Assembly (NCBI RefSeq): GCF_003011925.2
Contig: NZ_PXXU01000003.1
Location: forward strand, 57,564 to 121,563
Direction of reading: 5' to 3'
DNA length: 64,000 bases
Source of the DNA: Nitrosomonas supralitoralis
Lineage (GTDB): Bacteria > Pseudomonadota > Gammaproteobacteria > Burkholderiales > Nitrosomonadaceae
How positions within the stretch are numbered: position 1 is the stretch's first letter; every line of letters starts with the position of its first letter. Made by a program: the position numbers and the translations under genes. The notes beneath the pieces were generated by a model. That model searched no databases. It was given only the letters and a program-made list of their open reading frames with translations, and was not told the DNA's origin. Positions 18,499-27,100 of this stretch are shown piece after piece.

Positions 18499-20061
18499 TT
18501 AACCAATTTGCACAATCTTGGCCACCGATGGTGTTCCGTCAATATTCCATACGAAAAGCATATAGAAACCTGGAGGGGCTACTCTGGCTGAGACCGGAGT
18601 CTTTACTGTGACGATATTGTTACCTTTTTGCGGAGTCGATAGGTTAAAAAAACGTGTCTCATTATTGAATGCGTGTGTGGTTGCACCAATGCGCACCAAT
18701 GTGACTCTGAAAATGCTTTCGGTTGCTTCGATAGAAAATTGCTGATTCCAGCTAATCATGGTTGTTGGAGCATCCACGATAACCGGTCGGGGAGAAAATT
18801 GGCCGCTGCCATCTTTTTTAAATAAGTAAGGCGGATAATAAATTTCACCATTAAGTTGAGTCAGAGGGCCGGGTGTGCCGCCGCCTCCAGTAATCACGCT
18901 TCCATCGGGAAGAAGCAGTGAGGTTGAGTGATACAGGCGAGGAGTGGCTGCTCTGGCTGTCGATTTCCAAACTCTTGTATTGGGATTCCAAAGCTCAGAG
19001 TCTAAAGCTGCACCAACCAAATCATTCCCGGTTGATGATCCGCCATTGACCCAGACAAAACCATTAGCGAGTACTGTTGCATTGCTGTATTGACGATTTT
19101 TTGCCAGAGTGCCGCCCGAAGTCACGACAGGCTCGCCATTACCATTGATGTTGACAACAAACGCCGTGCGGTTGTCGCGAATGGATAGTATGCGACCAGG
19201 AGCATACATTATGCTTGGCAAGCTGTTAAGGCCCGGCGCTATAGTCGATAGATACTTTGAGAGTGTGCCGGTGCCTGATGTATTGAGCTGGTACATTGCG
19301 CCGTTGTGTCCGAGAATAAACAACTTGCCTTGTGGGTTTACCCAAGCCCGGGGATAAAACCAGGCTTCTTCTCCAGTGCTACCCAGCGCTCCGTAAGCAG
19401 CGTCACTGGTTGCGGAGCTAAGTGTACGCCAGCGGCCATTTTTCGCACGCACTTCCGGTGTCGGTGAGTAGGTTGCTACAGTAGCGGGTATCGTTCGTGT
19501 TCCTGGAAAATCCCTGCTGTTACGCCCACCCATCACGGCATGCTGACCATTAGGCAACGTTACTGCGGTCGCATACCAACGCTTAAACGTCATATTCTGG
19601 GGAAGGTGTGTCAGGGTGTCAGTAGACGAATCAAAAATATTCACGTTATCGTGAGCATACTGTCTCTTAGTGTTCAAAAAAGCATCACCACCGAAGAAAA
19701 GACCGCGGCCATCTGGAAGATGCGCCTGACCAGCGCAGTAAATGTCGGTAAGGGTTGTGTTGGGCAATGTCTCGAACGCATTGGATCCAATGCCGAGCGT
19801 CGGATCCCAGGTAACATAGAGCAAATTGCCAATCTGCGTGCCCACAGTATCGGTTCCGTAAGCAACTACTCGCCCATCCGGCATCAGCATCATTGCGATC
19901 GGTACAACGGGCCAGTCGTGCAGCAGGCCGAATCTGCCTTTCAGATGTGCCTGTGACCCTGCGGCTACTGCGACAGCGGCAATTGTGAAGGAAAGAAACA
20001 AGACCAGGACAGCCGGGAAAAGATACTTTAGATGCCAAATTTCAGGGCGCTTAAACATCAT
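18499..20061 (-). CDS. galactose-oxidase-like copper radical oxidase (GlxA/glyoxal oxidase type), membrane-anchored or secreted
   Basis: A 520-residue protein starting at 20061, where GGGAG precedes tandem ATGs. Residues 12-34 form a signal or anchor segment. A seven-bladed kelch propeller follows (blade motifs LPDGRGLFFGGD, LPNGQHAVMGGR, LANGFVWVNGGS, LLPDGSVITGGG), then a C-terminal DUF1929-type domain (PRPVIVDAPTTMISWNQQF). The residues that build the Cys-Tyr copper radical site can be matched: Cys109 (DIYCAGQ), Tyr163 (RWYATAV), Tyr377-His378 (LYHSTS) and His463 (TTHAF). So it is predicted to be an active copper oxidase making H2O2 from an alcohol or aldehyde; substrate unknown. In Streptomyces the relative GlxA acts in glycan deposition. 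Convergent with the pseudokinase gene. Confidence 0.85.
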   Translation of the reverse strand: MMFKRPEIWHLKYLFPAVLVLFLSFTIAAVAVAAGSQAHLKGRFGLLHDWPVVPIAMMLMPDGRVVAYGTDTVGTQIGNLLYVTWDPTLGIGSNAFETLPNTTLTDIYCAGQAHLPDGRGLFFGGDAFLNTKRQYAHDNVNIFDSSTDTLTHLPQNMTFKRWYATAVTLPNGQHAVMGGRNSRDFPGTRTIPATVATYSPTPEVRAKNGRWRTLSSATSDAAYGALGSTGEEAWFYPRAWVNPQGKLFILGHNGAMYQLNTSGTGTLSKYLSTIAPGLNSLPSIMYAPGRILSIRDNRTAFVVNINGNGEPVVTSGGTLAKNRQYSNATVLANGFVWVNGGSSTGNDLVGAALDSELWNPNTRVWKSTARAATPRLYHSTSLLLPDGSVITGGGGTPGPLTQLNGEIYYPPYLFKKDGSGQFSPRPVIVDAPTTMISWNQQFSIEATESIFRVTLVRIGATTHAFNNETRFFNLSTPQKGNNIVTVKTPVSARVAPPGFYMLFVWNIDGTPSVAKIVQIG

Positions 20062-20254
20062 ATATCTCCCGATATTAAAAGTATGAGAATCTTGATAATG
20101 GATTGTTATATTTCTATAAAAAATAGTAAAGAGAATTCCATGTTCAAATAACAAACAATTGCCTGAATTCTTTATGCGTAGCCTATTGTTTCCTCAAGGT
20201 TTATAAGGAAATGTCGTAAGGAATCTCACGTAAATATTTTTCAGGAGTTCTAAG

Positions 20255-21079
20255 ATGCCTCAACCAGTCTCAAGAAAACTATCAGATTGGGTCAATTTCC
20301 TCACAAGGGCAGATATTCCTGTTCTCAAACAAACTGCACGGAATCTTGAAATGCTTGCGCAAGATGAGCAGAACTTGAATGCACGAAGTTATGCAAATGT
20401 TGTGAAAAACGATCCCCTGATGACGGTAAAGCTCATGCGTTATATGCAAGATCACAAACACCGTTGCCAGGAACACGATGTGATGGAAGTTGAGCAAATT
20501 GCAATGATGCTTGGATTGGAAACGATGCTTAATAAAATTCCTGCTAAACCTTTGGTCGAAGAAACTCTTGGGCGCAATAATATGAGCGCGCTCATCCATT
20601 TGTTAAAAGCTGCTCATCGCTCCAATATTGCTGCATCATATGCCTATGACTGGGCAATTCGTTTGCATGATTTGCATTTTTCTGACATTCGTCTTGCCGC
20701 CCAGTTACACGATATAGCAGAAATGTTGATGTGGTGTTTTGCACCCGATGAAATGCTGATGATTAAGCAATTGCAAAAACAGAACAAAGCATTAAGGAGT
20801 GCAGCAGCGCAAGAAAAGATTTTGGGGTTCACCCTTAATCAATTACAACATGAGCTTGCTGTCAAATGGAAATTGCCTGAGTTACTCACAACTCTGACGG
20901 ATGATGAGCATGCAAAATTGCAGCGTGTTCGCAATGTCATACTGGCAGTAAATTTAGCCAGACATTCAGCGAATGGCTGGGACGACGCCGCATTACCTGA
21001 CGATTATGAAGATATTTCGAAACTCTTACACCTGCAAGCGTGTGACGTCATGACTATTGTCGGTGCTAACAAGCAGTAA
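20255..21079 (+). CDS. HDOD-domain protein
   Basis: A 274-residue protein made almost entirely of an HDOD domain, the HD-related, usually non-catalytic helical module found in bacterial signalling proteins. Visible features: IPVLKQTARNLEML at the start, VVKNDPLMTVKLMRYM, a HD-like AAQLHDIAEMLMWC and the ARHSANGW helix. No receiver, GGDEF or other output domain is fused to it. TCAGGAG lies about 7 bases before the ATG. It is an orphan gene between the divergent copper oxidase and the convergent trpC; its partner cannot be inferred. Confidence 0.85.
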   Translation: MPQPVSRKLSDWVNFLTRADIPVLKQTARNLEMLAQDEQNLNARSYANVVKNDPLMTVKLMRYMQDHKHRCQEHDVMEVEQIAMMLGLETMLNKIPAKPLVEETLGRNNMSALIHLLKAAHRSNIAASYAYDWAIRLHDLHFSDIRLAAQLHDIAEMLMWCFAPDEMLMIKQLQKQNKALRSAAAQEKILGFTLNQLQHELAVKWKLPELLTTLTDDEHAKLQRVRNVILAVNLARHSANGWDDAALPDDYEDISKLLHLQACDVMTIVGANKQ

Positions 21080-21117
21080 GAGAAAATCAGTCTTGCCTGA
21101 ACAGTCACAAGCAATCA

Positions 21118-21975
21118 TTACGAAAACAAACGTGCTAGTTCAATGCCTGGATCTTCCGCGCGCATAAAAGCTTCTCCGACAAGAAATGCGTGAACTTGAT
21201 GAGTGCGCATGCGGGCGACATCTGCAGGTGTATGAATCCCACTTTCGGTAACGACAATTTTCTCGGGTGGGATTGAGTTCAGTAGTTTTAAGGTTGTATC
21301 GAGCGATGTTTCAAAAGTACGCAGGTTACGGTTATTGATTCCAATTAATGGTGTTGCTAGCTGTAAAGCCATGGCCAGCTCAGCAGCATCATGGGTTTCT
21401 ACCAGAACGGCCATTCCCAGCGAGTGGGCCAGTTGTTCAAGCTTTAGCATGCGTGCTAGGGGATGATAGTCTGAGTCCTCTGAATGATTGCCGCTTTCTA
21501 TTAAGAAGGCGCTAACTATCAATAAAATGCAGTCTGCATTCATCGCGCGTGCTTCAGCAATTTGATAATCCTCCAGAATGAAATCTTTACGCAAGACTGG
21601 AAGTGAGCAGGCGCTCCGTGCAGCTTGTAAATATTGGGGGCTACCCATAAAAAACTGTTGATCGGTTAATACGGAAAGACAAGCTGCGCCGTGCTGGGCA
21701 TAGGTTGTTGCTATTTCGGCAGGCAGAAACTCGAAAGATTGAGCGTTTTTTGGGGTACGTCCACGTAAAATACCTTTGCTGGGACTGGCCTGTTTGATTT
21801 CAGCAATGACTGCCGATCTTCCTGCAGCGATTTTATTTTGAATAGCGGCGACAAAATCTCGCGGCGATGCTGCGGATTGTGCTTCCTGAAGTAATATGGA
21901 ATAAGGTTTTAATGCCTTAGCAGCCTCTATTTCTTGTTTTTTTACAGTGAGTATTTTGTTTAGAATGTCAGGCAT
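21118..21975 (-). CDS. trpC: indole-3-glycerol phosphate synthase
   Basis: Ring-closing decarboxylation of carboxyphenylaminodeoxyribulose phosphate in tryptophan synthesis. The 285-residue barrel has [34 protein letters not shown] (catalytic Lys), [28 protein letters not shown] (catalytic Lys), [10 protein letters not shown] and [12 protein letters not shown]. It contains a slightly enlarged loop around residues 85-95 ([17 protein letters not shown]) compared with E. coli. Last gene of trpG-trpD-trpC, 6 bases after trpD. It is monofunctional, without a fused TrpF. Confidence 0.95.
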   Translation of the reverse strand: MPDILNKILTVKKQEIEAAKALKPYSILLQEAQSAASPRDFVAAIQNKIAAGRSAVIAEIKQASPSKGILRGRTPKNAQSFEFLPAEIATTYAQHGAACLSVLTDQQFFMGSPQYLQAARSACSLPVLRKDFILEDYQIAEARAMNADCILLIVSAFLIESGNHSEDSDYHPLARMLKLEQLAHSLGMAVLVETHDAAELAMALQLATPLIGINNRNLRTFETSLDTTLKLLNSIPPEKIVVTESGIHTPADVARMRTHQVHAFLVGEAFMRAEDPGIELARLFS

Positions 21976-21981
21976 GTTTTT

Positions 21982-23007
21982 TTAATTCGGATTTCTATGA
22001 GTTAATTCCACCAGATCATGAAGTTTTTTCAATGCGCCACCACTTTCGATCGCTCTCAGTGCAGCCCTGATTCCCAATTCCAGTGTGTCAGTGACTCCAG
22101 CAGCATATATCGCAGCGCCGGCGTTCATTACAACAATATCCCGTGCAGGCCCGGGGGTGTTTTTCAGCACTGAGAGCAACATCATTTTTGCATCCTCGCT
22201 ATCAGTAACCTGAATAGCTTCAATAGAACAGGGTGTAAGATTAAAATCTTCTGGTTTGATGCTATAAACGGTTACCTGGTCATTTTTTAATTCACCGATA
22301 ATCGTTTCACCTGTGATCGTGATTTCGTCCAGCCCGTCCTTACCATGAACGATGAGTACGTGCTGACTGCCCAGCCGTTGCAGGACATGCGCCAAAATTT
22401 TAACGAGATTTTCACTGAAAACACCCAATACTTGTCTTCTGGCACTGGCAGGATTCGTTAACGGCCCCAGTATATTGAATAAAGTTTTGATGCCTAGCTC
22501 TCGTCGTACCGGAGCAGCATGCTTCATGGCGGAGTGGTAGTTGGGGGCAAACATAAAACCAACGCCAATTTCGTCCAGACTTTGAGCAACTAGCTGCGGT
22601 GTTTGGTTGAGATTAACGCCAAGTGCTTCCAACACATCGGCGCTGCCGGATTTGCTTGAAACCGATCTGCCTCCATGTTTGGCGACCCGCGCACCTGCAG
22701 CTGCAGCCACAAAAGCCGATGCCGTTGAGATATTGAAAGTATGCAAAGAATCTCCGCCCGTACCACAGGTATCTACTAAATGGGCGTCATTGGCAACATC
22801 GACTTTGGTCGCAAATTCACGCATGACTTGTGCTGCAGCAGCTATTTCTCCGATGGTTTCTTTTTTTACCCGAAGACCGGTGATGATTGCCGCGATGAGT
22901 ATAGGTGAAATTTCACCTTGCATGATCTGCCGCATCAGCACGATCATGTCGTCATGCGATATCTCTTGATGCGCGACGATCCGTTGTAGTGCTTCTTGAG
23001 GATTCAT
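21982..23007 (-). CDS. trpD: anthranilate phosphoribosyltransferase
   Basis: Transfers the phosphoribosyl group of PRPP to anthranilate. With the ATG at 23007 (MNPQEALQRI, preceded by AAAGG) the protein is 341 residues, the normal length; a TTG six codons earlier is possible. The PRPP site is clear: DTCGTGGDSLHTFNISTA, KHGGRSVSSKSGSADVLEALG, and the family's later NILGPLTNPA and HGKDGLDEI. Sits between trpG and trpC with short gaps, so the three form a translationally linked set. Confidence 0.95.
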   Translation of the reverse strand: MNPQEALQRIVAHQEISHDDMIVLMRQIMQGEISPILIAAIITGLRVKKETIGEIAAAAQVMREFATKVDVANDAHLVDTCGTGGDSLHTFNISTASAFVAAAAGARVAKHGGRSVSSKSGSADVLEALGVNLNQTPQLVAQSLDEIGVGFMFAPNYHSAMKHAAPVRRELGIKTLFNILGPLTNPASARRQVLGVFSENLVKILAHVLQRLGSQHVLIVHGKDGLDEITITGETIIGELKNDQVTVYSIKPEDFNLTPCSIEAIQVTDSEDAKMMLLSVLKNTPGPARDIVVMNAGAAIYAAGVTDTLELGIRAALRAIESGGALKKLHDLVELTHRNPN

Positions 23008-23031
23008 GTGGTTGCCTTTGTTCAATCCGAT

Positions 23032-23595
23032 CTAGCGATTAAGGAAATTCTCGAGCATTTGATGTCCATGTTCACTCAGAATGGATTCAGGATGAAATTG
23101 GATGCCTTCGATGGCGAGGGTTTTATGACGAATACCCATTATTTCATCGTCTTCAGTCCATGCCGTTATTTCCAGACAATCGGGCAGTGTTGAGCGTTCA
23201 ACGACAAGAGAGTGGTAGCGAGTGGCAATAAAGGGATTGGGTAAGTCTCTAAAAACACCGGTATTATGATGATAAATAGGTGATGTCTTGCCATGCATCA
23301 GTTGTTTTGCATGAACAATCCGACCACCGAATGCTTGTCCGATGCTCTGGTGTCCCAAACAAACGCCTAGAACAGGAATGTTCTGGCTGAACTGGTGAAT
23401 GACGGACAGCGATACGCCTGCTTCATTCGGAGTGCATGGGCCTGGGGAAATCACGATTCGCTCGGGGTTTAATTCCGAGATTTTATCTACAGTAATTTCA
23501 TCGTTACGGTATACAACAACCTTCTCTCCCAATTCACAAAAATACTGCACTAAGTTATAAGTAAAGGAGTCGTAGTTATCAATCATTAGCAACAT
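23032..23595 (-). CDS. trpG: anthranilate synthase component II (glutamine amidotransferase)
   Basis: Supplies ammonia from glutamine to TrpE. The 187-residue class I amidotransferase begins [20 protein letters not shown]; the catalytic triad is Cys in [15 protein letters not shown] and His/Glu in [12 protein letters not shown], with the [12 protein letters not shown] block. I use the ATG at 23595; an upstream in-frame start would add 24 unlikely residues. First of trpG-trpD-trpC. Its partner trpE is about 21 kb away in another cluster, so the two subunits are not co-transcribed. It may also serve p-aminobenzoate synthesis, as in some bacteria (inference). Confidence 0.94.
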   Translation of the reverse strand: MLLMIDNYDSFTYNLVQYFCELGEKVVVYRNDEITVDKISELNPERIVISPGPCTPNEAGVSLSVIHQFSQNIPVLGVCLGHQSIGQAFGGRIVHAKQLMHGKTSPIYHHNTGVFRDLPNPFIATRYHSLVVERSTLPDCLEITAWTEDDEIMGIRHKTLAIEGIQFHPESILSEHGHQMLENFLNR

Positions 23596-23746
23596 GATTT
23601 GTGCGCTTTGTTTGTAATGGTTTTTTTGAGGTTTTTTGAAAAAAACAATACCTAATGACAAGAACAATATTCTAGAATCCGGCGGACAAATTTTACCAGT
23701 TCAAGTTGATATGCAAATAACATTATCACAGTTATTTGAACACTAT

Positions 23747-23775
23747 TTGATATTGCTATATTAATTCAGTAAAAT
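23747..23775 (+). promoter_or_regulatory. sigma-70-type promoter of the rpsF cluster
   Basis: TTGATA (23747-23752), a 17-base spacer and TAAAAT (23770-23775), placed 65 bases before the rpsF start. The surrounding AT-rich stretch is typical of a strong ribosomal-protein promoter. Prediction by pattern only. Confidence 0.5.
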
Positions 23776-23840
23776 AGCATGTTTTTAAACCCCTTGTCTC
23801 ACCATCGTAATTGATGGGAGGCTTAACCCGTAAGGAATGT

Positions 23841-24254
23841 ATGCGACATTACGAAATAGTCTTTATTGTTCATCCTGATCAAAGTGAACAAGTGCCAGCA
23901 ATGATCGAACGTTATCGCGGTATTGTAACTTCTAAGAATGGAAAAGTTCATCGTGTGGAGGATTGGGGGCGTCGCCAGCTTGCTTATCTGATTCAGAAAG
24001 TTCATAAGGCACATTATGTATTGATGAATATTGAGTGTGATCAGGAGATTTTGGATGATCTGGATCATGCTTTCAAATTCAGTGATGCGATTCTACGGCA
24101 TTTAACCATCAAAACTAAGGGGCCTATCACTGAATCGTCACCTATGATGCGTCAGGTAGAGAGAGCCGGCTCCGCGAGTTCGCCAAGTCCAGAGGAGACC
24201 GTGGATGAAATAGATTCTGATGAGGTTGCAGAAGAACCCGCTGCTACTGCATAG
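23841..24254 (+). CDS. rpsF: 30S ribosomal protein S6
   Basis: Small-subunit protein that binds 16S rRNA together with S18. The start at 23841 gives [20 protein letters not shown] and has TAAGGAATGT directly upstream; an in-frame ATG ten codons earlier is not needed. The body carries [30 protein letters not shown], the family signature. The 137-residue protein ends in a long acidic tail ([18 protein letters not shown]). First gene of the classic rpsF-priB-rpsR-rplI set. Confidence 0.97.
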   Translation: MRHYEIVFIVHPDQSEQVPAMIERYRGIVTSKNGKVHRVEDWGRRQLAYLIQKVHKAHYVLMNIECDQEILDDLDHAFKFSDAILRHLTIKTKGPITESSPMMRQVERAGSASSPSPEETVDEIDSDEVAEEPAATA

Positions 24255-24265
24255 TCTGATTACAA

Positions 24266-24562
24266 TTGGAATGTAACCAGACAATTATTTGTGGGGAAAT
24301 TGTTAAATTAGGCATTTTACGTTACACGCCTGCTGGCATCGCTGTGATTGAATTTACTGTAAGTCACGGATCTCAACAACAAGAAGCGGGCGTTGTGAGG
24401 AAAATAGTCTTTGATATTATTGTGGTTGCAATGGGAAAGCTGGCTTTGACCGTTGCCGAATTCAAGCTTAACAGCAGGGTTAAGCTCACCGGATTTCTCA
24501 ATCGTAAGAACCATATGAATCAACAATTGGTGTTGCACTCAGATCAAATTGAACTCATTTAA
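24266..24562 (+). CDS. priB: primosomal replication protein N (PriB)
   Basis: Single-stranded-DNA-binding OB-fold protein of the replication-restart primosome. It lies between rpsF and rpsR exactly as in other beta- and gammaproteobacteria. The translated start is NQTIICGEIVKLGILRYTPA, followed by the family's EFTVSHGSQQQEAGVVRK and LTGFLNRKN. No ATG exists at the proper place; TTG at 24266 gives the full 98-residue protein, so translation probably uses a TTG start, coupled to rpsF, which ends 11 bases upstream. Confidence 0.9.
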   Translation: MECNQTIICGEIVKLGILRYTPAGIAVIEFTVSHGSQQQEAGVVRKIVFDIIVVAMGKLALTVAEFKLNSRVKLTGFLNRKNHMNQQLVLHSDQIELI

Positions 24563-24580
24563 TTATAAATAGGAATATAT

Positions 24581-24865
24581 ATGGCACGTTTTACTACTAG
24601 ACGTAAAGACAATAAGGAAAAAGAAAGAGACAAAAAAGCCAATCGCCCTTTATTCAAGCGCAAAAAGTTTTGTCGCTTTACCGCGGAAGGCATCAAACAG
24701 GTGGATTATAAGGATATTGAAATTTTAAAAGATTTCGTTAATGAAAACGGCAAGATAATTCCGGCACGAATTACCGGTACGACTGCTTTTTATCAACGTC
24801 AGTTAGGTACAGCGATAGAAAGGGCTCGTTTTCTGGCATTGATACCTTACACGGATCGTCACTAG
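24581..24865 (+). CDS. rpsR: 30S ribosomal protein S18
   Basis: Small basic ribosomal protein partnering S6. The 94-residue length includes an N-terminal Lys/Arg-rich extension ([20 protein letters not shown]), then the conserved core [40 protein letters not shown] and the final [19 protein letters not shown] precedes the ATG. Followed after 10 bases by rplI. Confidence 0.97.
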   Translation: MARFTTRRKDNKEKERDKKANRPLFKRKKFCRFTAEGIKQVDYKDIEILKDFVNENGKIIPARITGTTAFYQRQLGTAIERARFLALIPYTDRH

Positions 24866-24875
24866 GGAGAATGTA

Positions 24876-25331
24876 ATGCAGATCATTTTGATGGAAAAAG
24901 TTAGCAATCTGGGCCAATTAGGTGACGTTGTTAACGTTAAAAGCGGTTTTGCACGTAATTATCTGATCCCGCAGGGTAAGGCAAAGCGTGCAACCGAGCA
25001 GGCTATTGCAGAATTCCAATCCAAACGGGCAGAACTGGAGAAGAAACAAGCAGCAACTTTAACGGCAGCTCAGGCTATTGCGGCAAAACTTGAGGGCTTG
25101 TTGGTTCAGATTACTCAGAAGGCCGGAAGTGATGGAAAATTGTTTGGCTCCGTAACCAATGCAAATATTGCTGAAGCGCTTGCTGGACTGGGTTTTGCGG
25201 TTGAACGCGCAATGATTCATATGCCTCATGGTCAATTAAAACAAGTGGGAGATTATCCACTGACGATCTCGTTACATAGCGATGTGACAGCGAGCGTTAC
25301 TGTTTCGGTACTGGGTGATTCAGTGCTCTGA
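24876..25331 (+). CDS. rplI: 50S ribosomal protein L9
   Basis: Two-domain large-subunit protein with a long central helix. The N-terminal domain [20 protein letters not shown] with [16 protein letters not shown] is diagnostic; the connecting helix ([20 protein letters not shown]) and C-terminal domain ([18 protein letters not shown]) are complete at 151 residues. GGGAGAATGT gives a good ribosome site. Last of the ribosomal run before a UUCG-capped terminator. Confidence 0.97.
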   Translation: MQIILMEKVSNLGQLGDVVNVKSGFARNYLIPQGKAKRATEQAIAEFQSKRAELEKKQAATLTAAQAIAAKLEGLLVQITQKAGSDGKLFGSVTNANIAEALAGLGFAVERAMIHMPHGQLKQVGDYPLTISLHSDVTASVTVSVLGDSVL

Positions 25332-25360
25332 TAGAGCAATTATCTTGATTTGTTTATAAG

Positions 25361-25384
25361 AAGGACTATTCGTAGTCCTTTTTT
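25361..25384 (+). terminator. intrinsic terminator after rplI
   Basis: AAGGACTA-TTCG-TAGTCCTT: a perfect 8-bp stem with the extra-stable UUCG tetraloop, followed by TTTTTT. It separates the ribosomal-protein cluster from dnaB. Confidence 0.9.
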
Positions 25385-25442
25385 CATTTGTGATTCGGCA
25401 AGTGGTAGAATCTAACATTCTTCAACTGAGTTTTCGATATCA

Positions 25443-26831
25443 ATGGCGCAATCACCGATCAGCCTCCATCAGGATCAGCTTGTAGATCCCTATAAAACAC
25501 CTCCCCATTCGATTGAGAGTGAGCAATCTGTCCTAGGTGGACTCATGCTGGATAATAATGCGTGGGAGAAAGTCGCAGATATCATTATGGATAGCGACTT
25601 TTACCGGCAGGATCACCAACTGATTTATCACCATATCTGTAAGCTGATTGAACAGAACAGGCCAGCAGATGTCATTACCGTGGCGGAATCGCTTGAAACA
25701 TCAGCAGAGCTACAGACAATCGGTGGACTTGCGTATATTGGCGCCATCGTGCAGAACACGCCTTCGGCGGCAAATATTAAGCGTTATGCGGAAATTGTCC
25801 GCGAACGTTCAATCATGCGTAATTTAGCGCAAGTGGGTGTGCACATCACCGACTCAGCTTATAACCCGGTGGGGCGCTCTGCTGCAGATTTGCTGGATGA
25901 AGCGGAAGCGAAAGTATTCGAGATTGCTGAAGAAGGTGCTCGCGGTAAAGAAGGTTTCATGGGCATTCAACCACTTTTGCGGCAAGTGGTCGAACGGATA
26001 GAATTACTATATAGCCAGGATAATCCGAGCAACGTAACTGGAATTGCATCGGGTTTTCATGATCTTGATCAAAAGACATCCGGATTCCAGCCAGGTGATC
26101 TGATTATAGTTGCGGGTCGACCATCTATGGGGAAAACCGCTTTTTCATTGAATATTGCAGAGCATGTGGCCCTAGAGCTCAACAAACCCGTTGCGGTGTT
26201 CAGTATGGAAATGGGAGGGGCACAGTTAGCCATGCGGATGCTGGGGTCAGTAGGGAAACTGGATCAACATAAGGTACGTACCGGTCGTTTGGAAGATGAA
26301 GATTGGCCTAAACTGACGCACGCCTTAGGCAAACTGAATGAGGCACCCATTTTTATTGATGAGACAGCCGCGTTAAATGCACTCGAACTCAGAGCGCGCT
26401 CAAGGCGGCTATATCGCCAGTACGGTGAATTGGGTTTGATTGTGGTTGATTATTTACAGCTTATGTCTTCAAGTAGCCAAGGGGAGAATCGCGCCACAGA
26501 AATTTCGGAAATATCACGTGCGTTAAAAGGATTGGCGAAAGAATTGAAAGTACCGGTAATTGCATTATCACAGCTCAATCGCAGTCTTGAGCAGCGACCC
26601 AACAAGCGTCCAGTTATGTCGGATTTGCGCGAATCTGGCGCGATTGAACAAGACGCCGATGTGATTTTGTTTATTTACCGTGATGAAGTGTATAACCCGG
26701 ATTCACCCGACAAAGGGATTGCTGAAATTATTATCGGCAAGCAACGTAACGGTCCGATCGGAAAAGTCGATTTAACTTTCCTGGGCGAATATACACGTTT
26801 CGAGAGCCATGCCAGGCCGGAATATTATTAA
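25443..26831 (+). CDS. dnaB: replicative DNA helicase DnaB
   Basis: Hexameric 5'-3' helicase of the replication fork. The 462-residue protein has the N-terminal domain (PPHSIESEQSVLGGLMLDNN), the linker, and the RecA-like motor with Walker A GRPSMGKTAFS, Walker B LIVVDYLQLM, and the C-terminal RESGAIEQDADVILFIYRDE and GKQRNGPIG motifs. No intein interrupts it. It follows the rplI terminator, so it must have its own promoter in the 60-base gap or rely on read-through. Confidence 0.97.
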   Translation: MAQSPISLHQDQLVDPYKTPPHSIESEQSVLGGLMLDNNAWEKVADIIMDSDFYRQDHQLIYHHICKLIEQNRPADVITVAESLETSAELQTIGGLAYIGAIVQNTPSAANIKRYAEIVRERSIMRNLAQVGVHITDSAYNPVGRSAADLLDEAEAKVFEIAEEGARGKEGFMGIQPLLRQVVERIELLYSQDNPSNVTGIASGFHDLDQKTSGFQPGDLIIVAGRPSMGKTAFSLNIAEHVALELNKPVAVFSMEMGGAQLAMRMLGSVGKLDQHKVRTGRLEDEDWPKLTHALGKLNEAPIFIDETAALNALELRARSRRLYRQYGELGLIVVDYLQLMSSSSQGENRATEISEISRALKGLAKELKVPVIALSQLNRSLEQRPNKRPVMSDLRESGAIEQDADVILFIYRDEVYNPDSPDKGIAEIIIGKQRNGPIGKVDLTFLGEYTRFESHARPEYY

Positions 26832-27100
26832 TTGAATCTTTTCGCGATAACGTTCTTCTTGATTTTTTCACATTTAACTTCCAGAGTACTACGAAGTATC
26901 TTGCTGCCCTGATGGGTTTCAATTAACTCTAATTCTGCGATTCGTATCCAAAGCCTTGCAGTGATAATTGCTGATATTGTACTTGGATTTATCAGTTTAA
27001 AAAGCAAAAGCATTGGGGTGAGTGTTATGATTCAGCGTGCTGTTCGCTGACAATGGATCTATGTGCTTTATATCGAAGAGGCGTTATTCAGGATAGAGAG

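Noticed and set aside
26828..27013. Minus-strand 61-codon frame after dnaB
   Set aside because: It has no ribosome site and no recognisable family, and its other-frame neighbour runs into dnaB; too weak to list as a gene.
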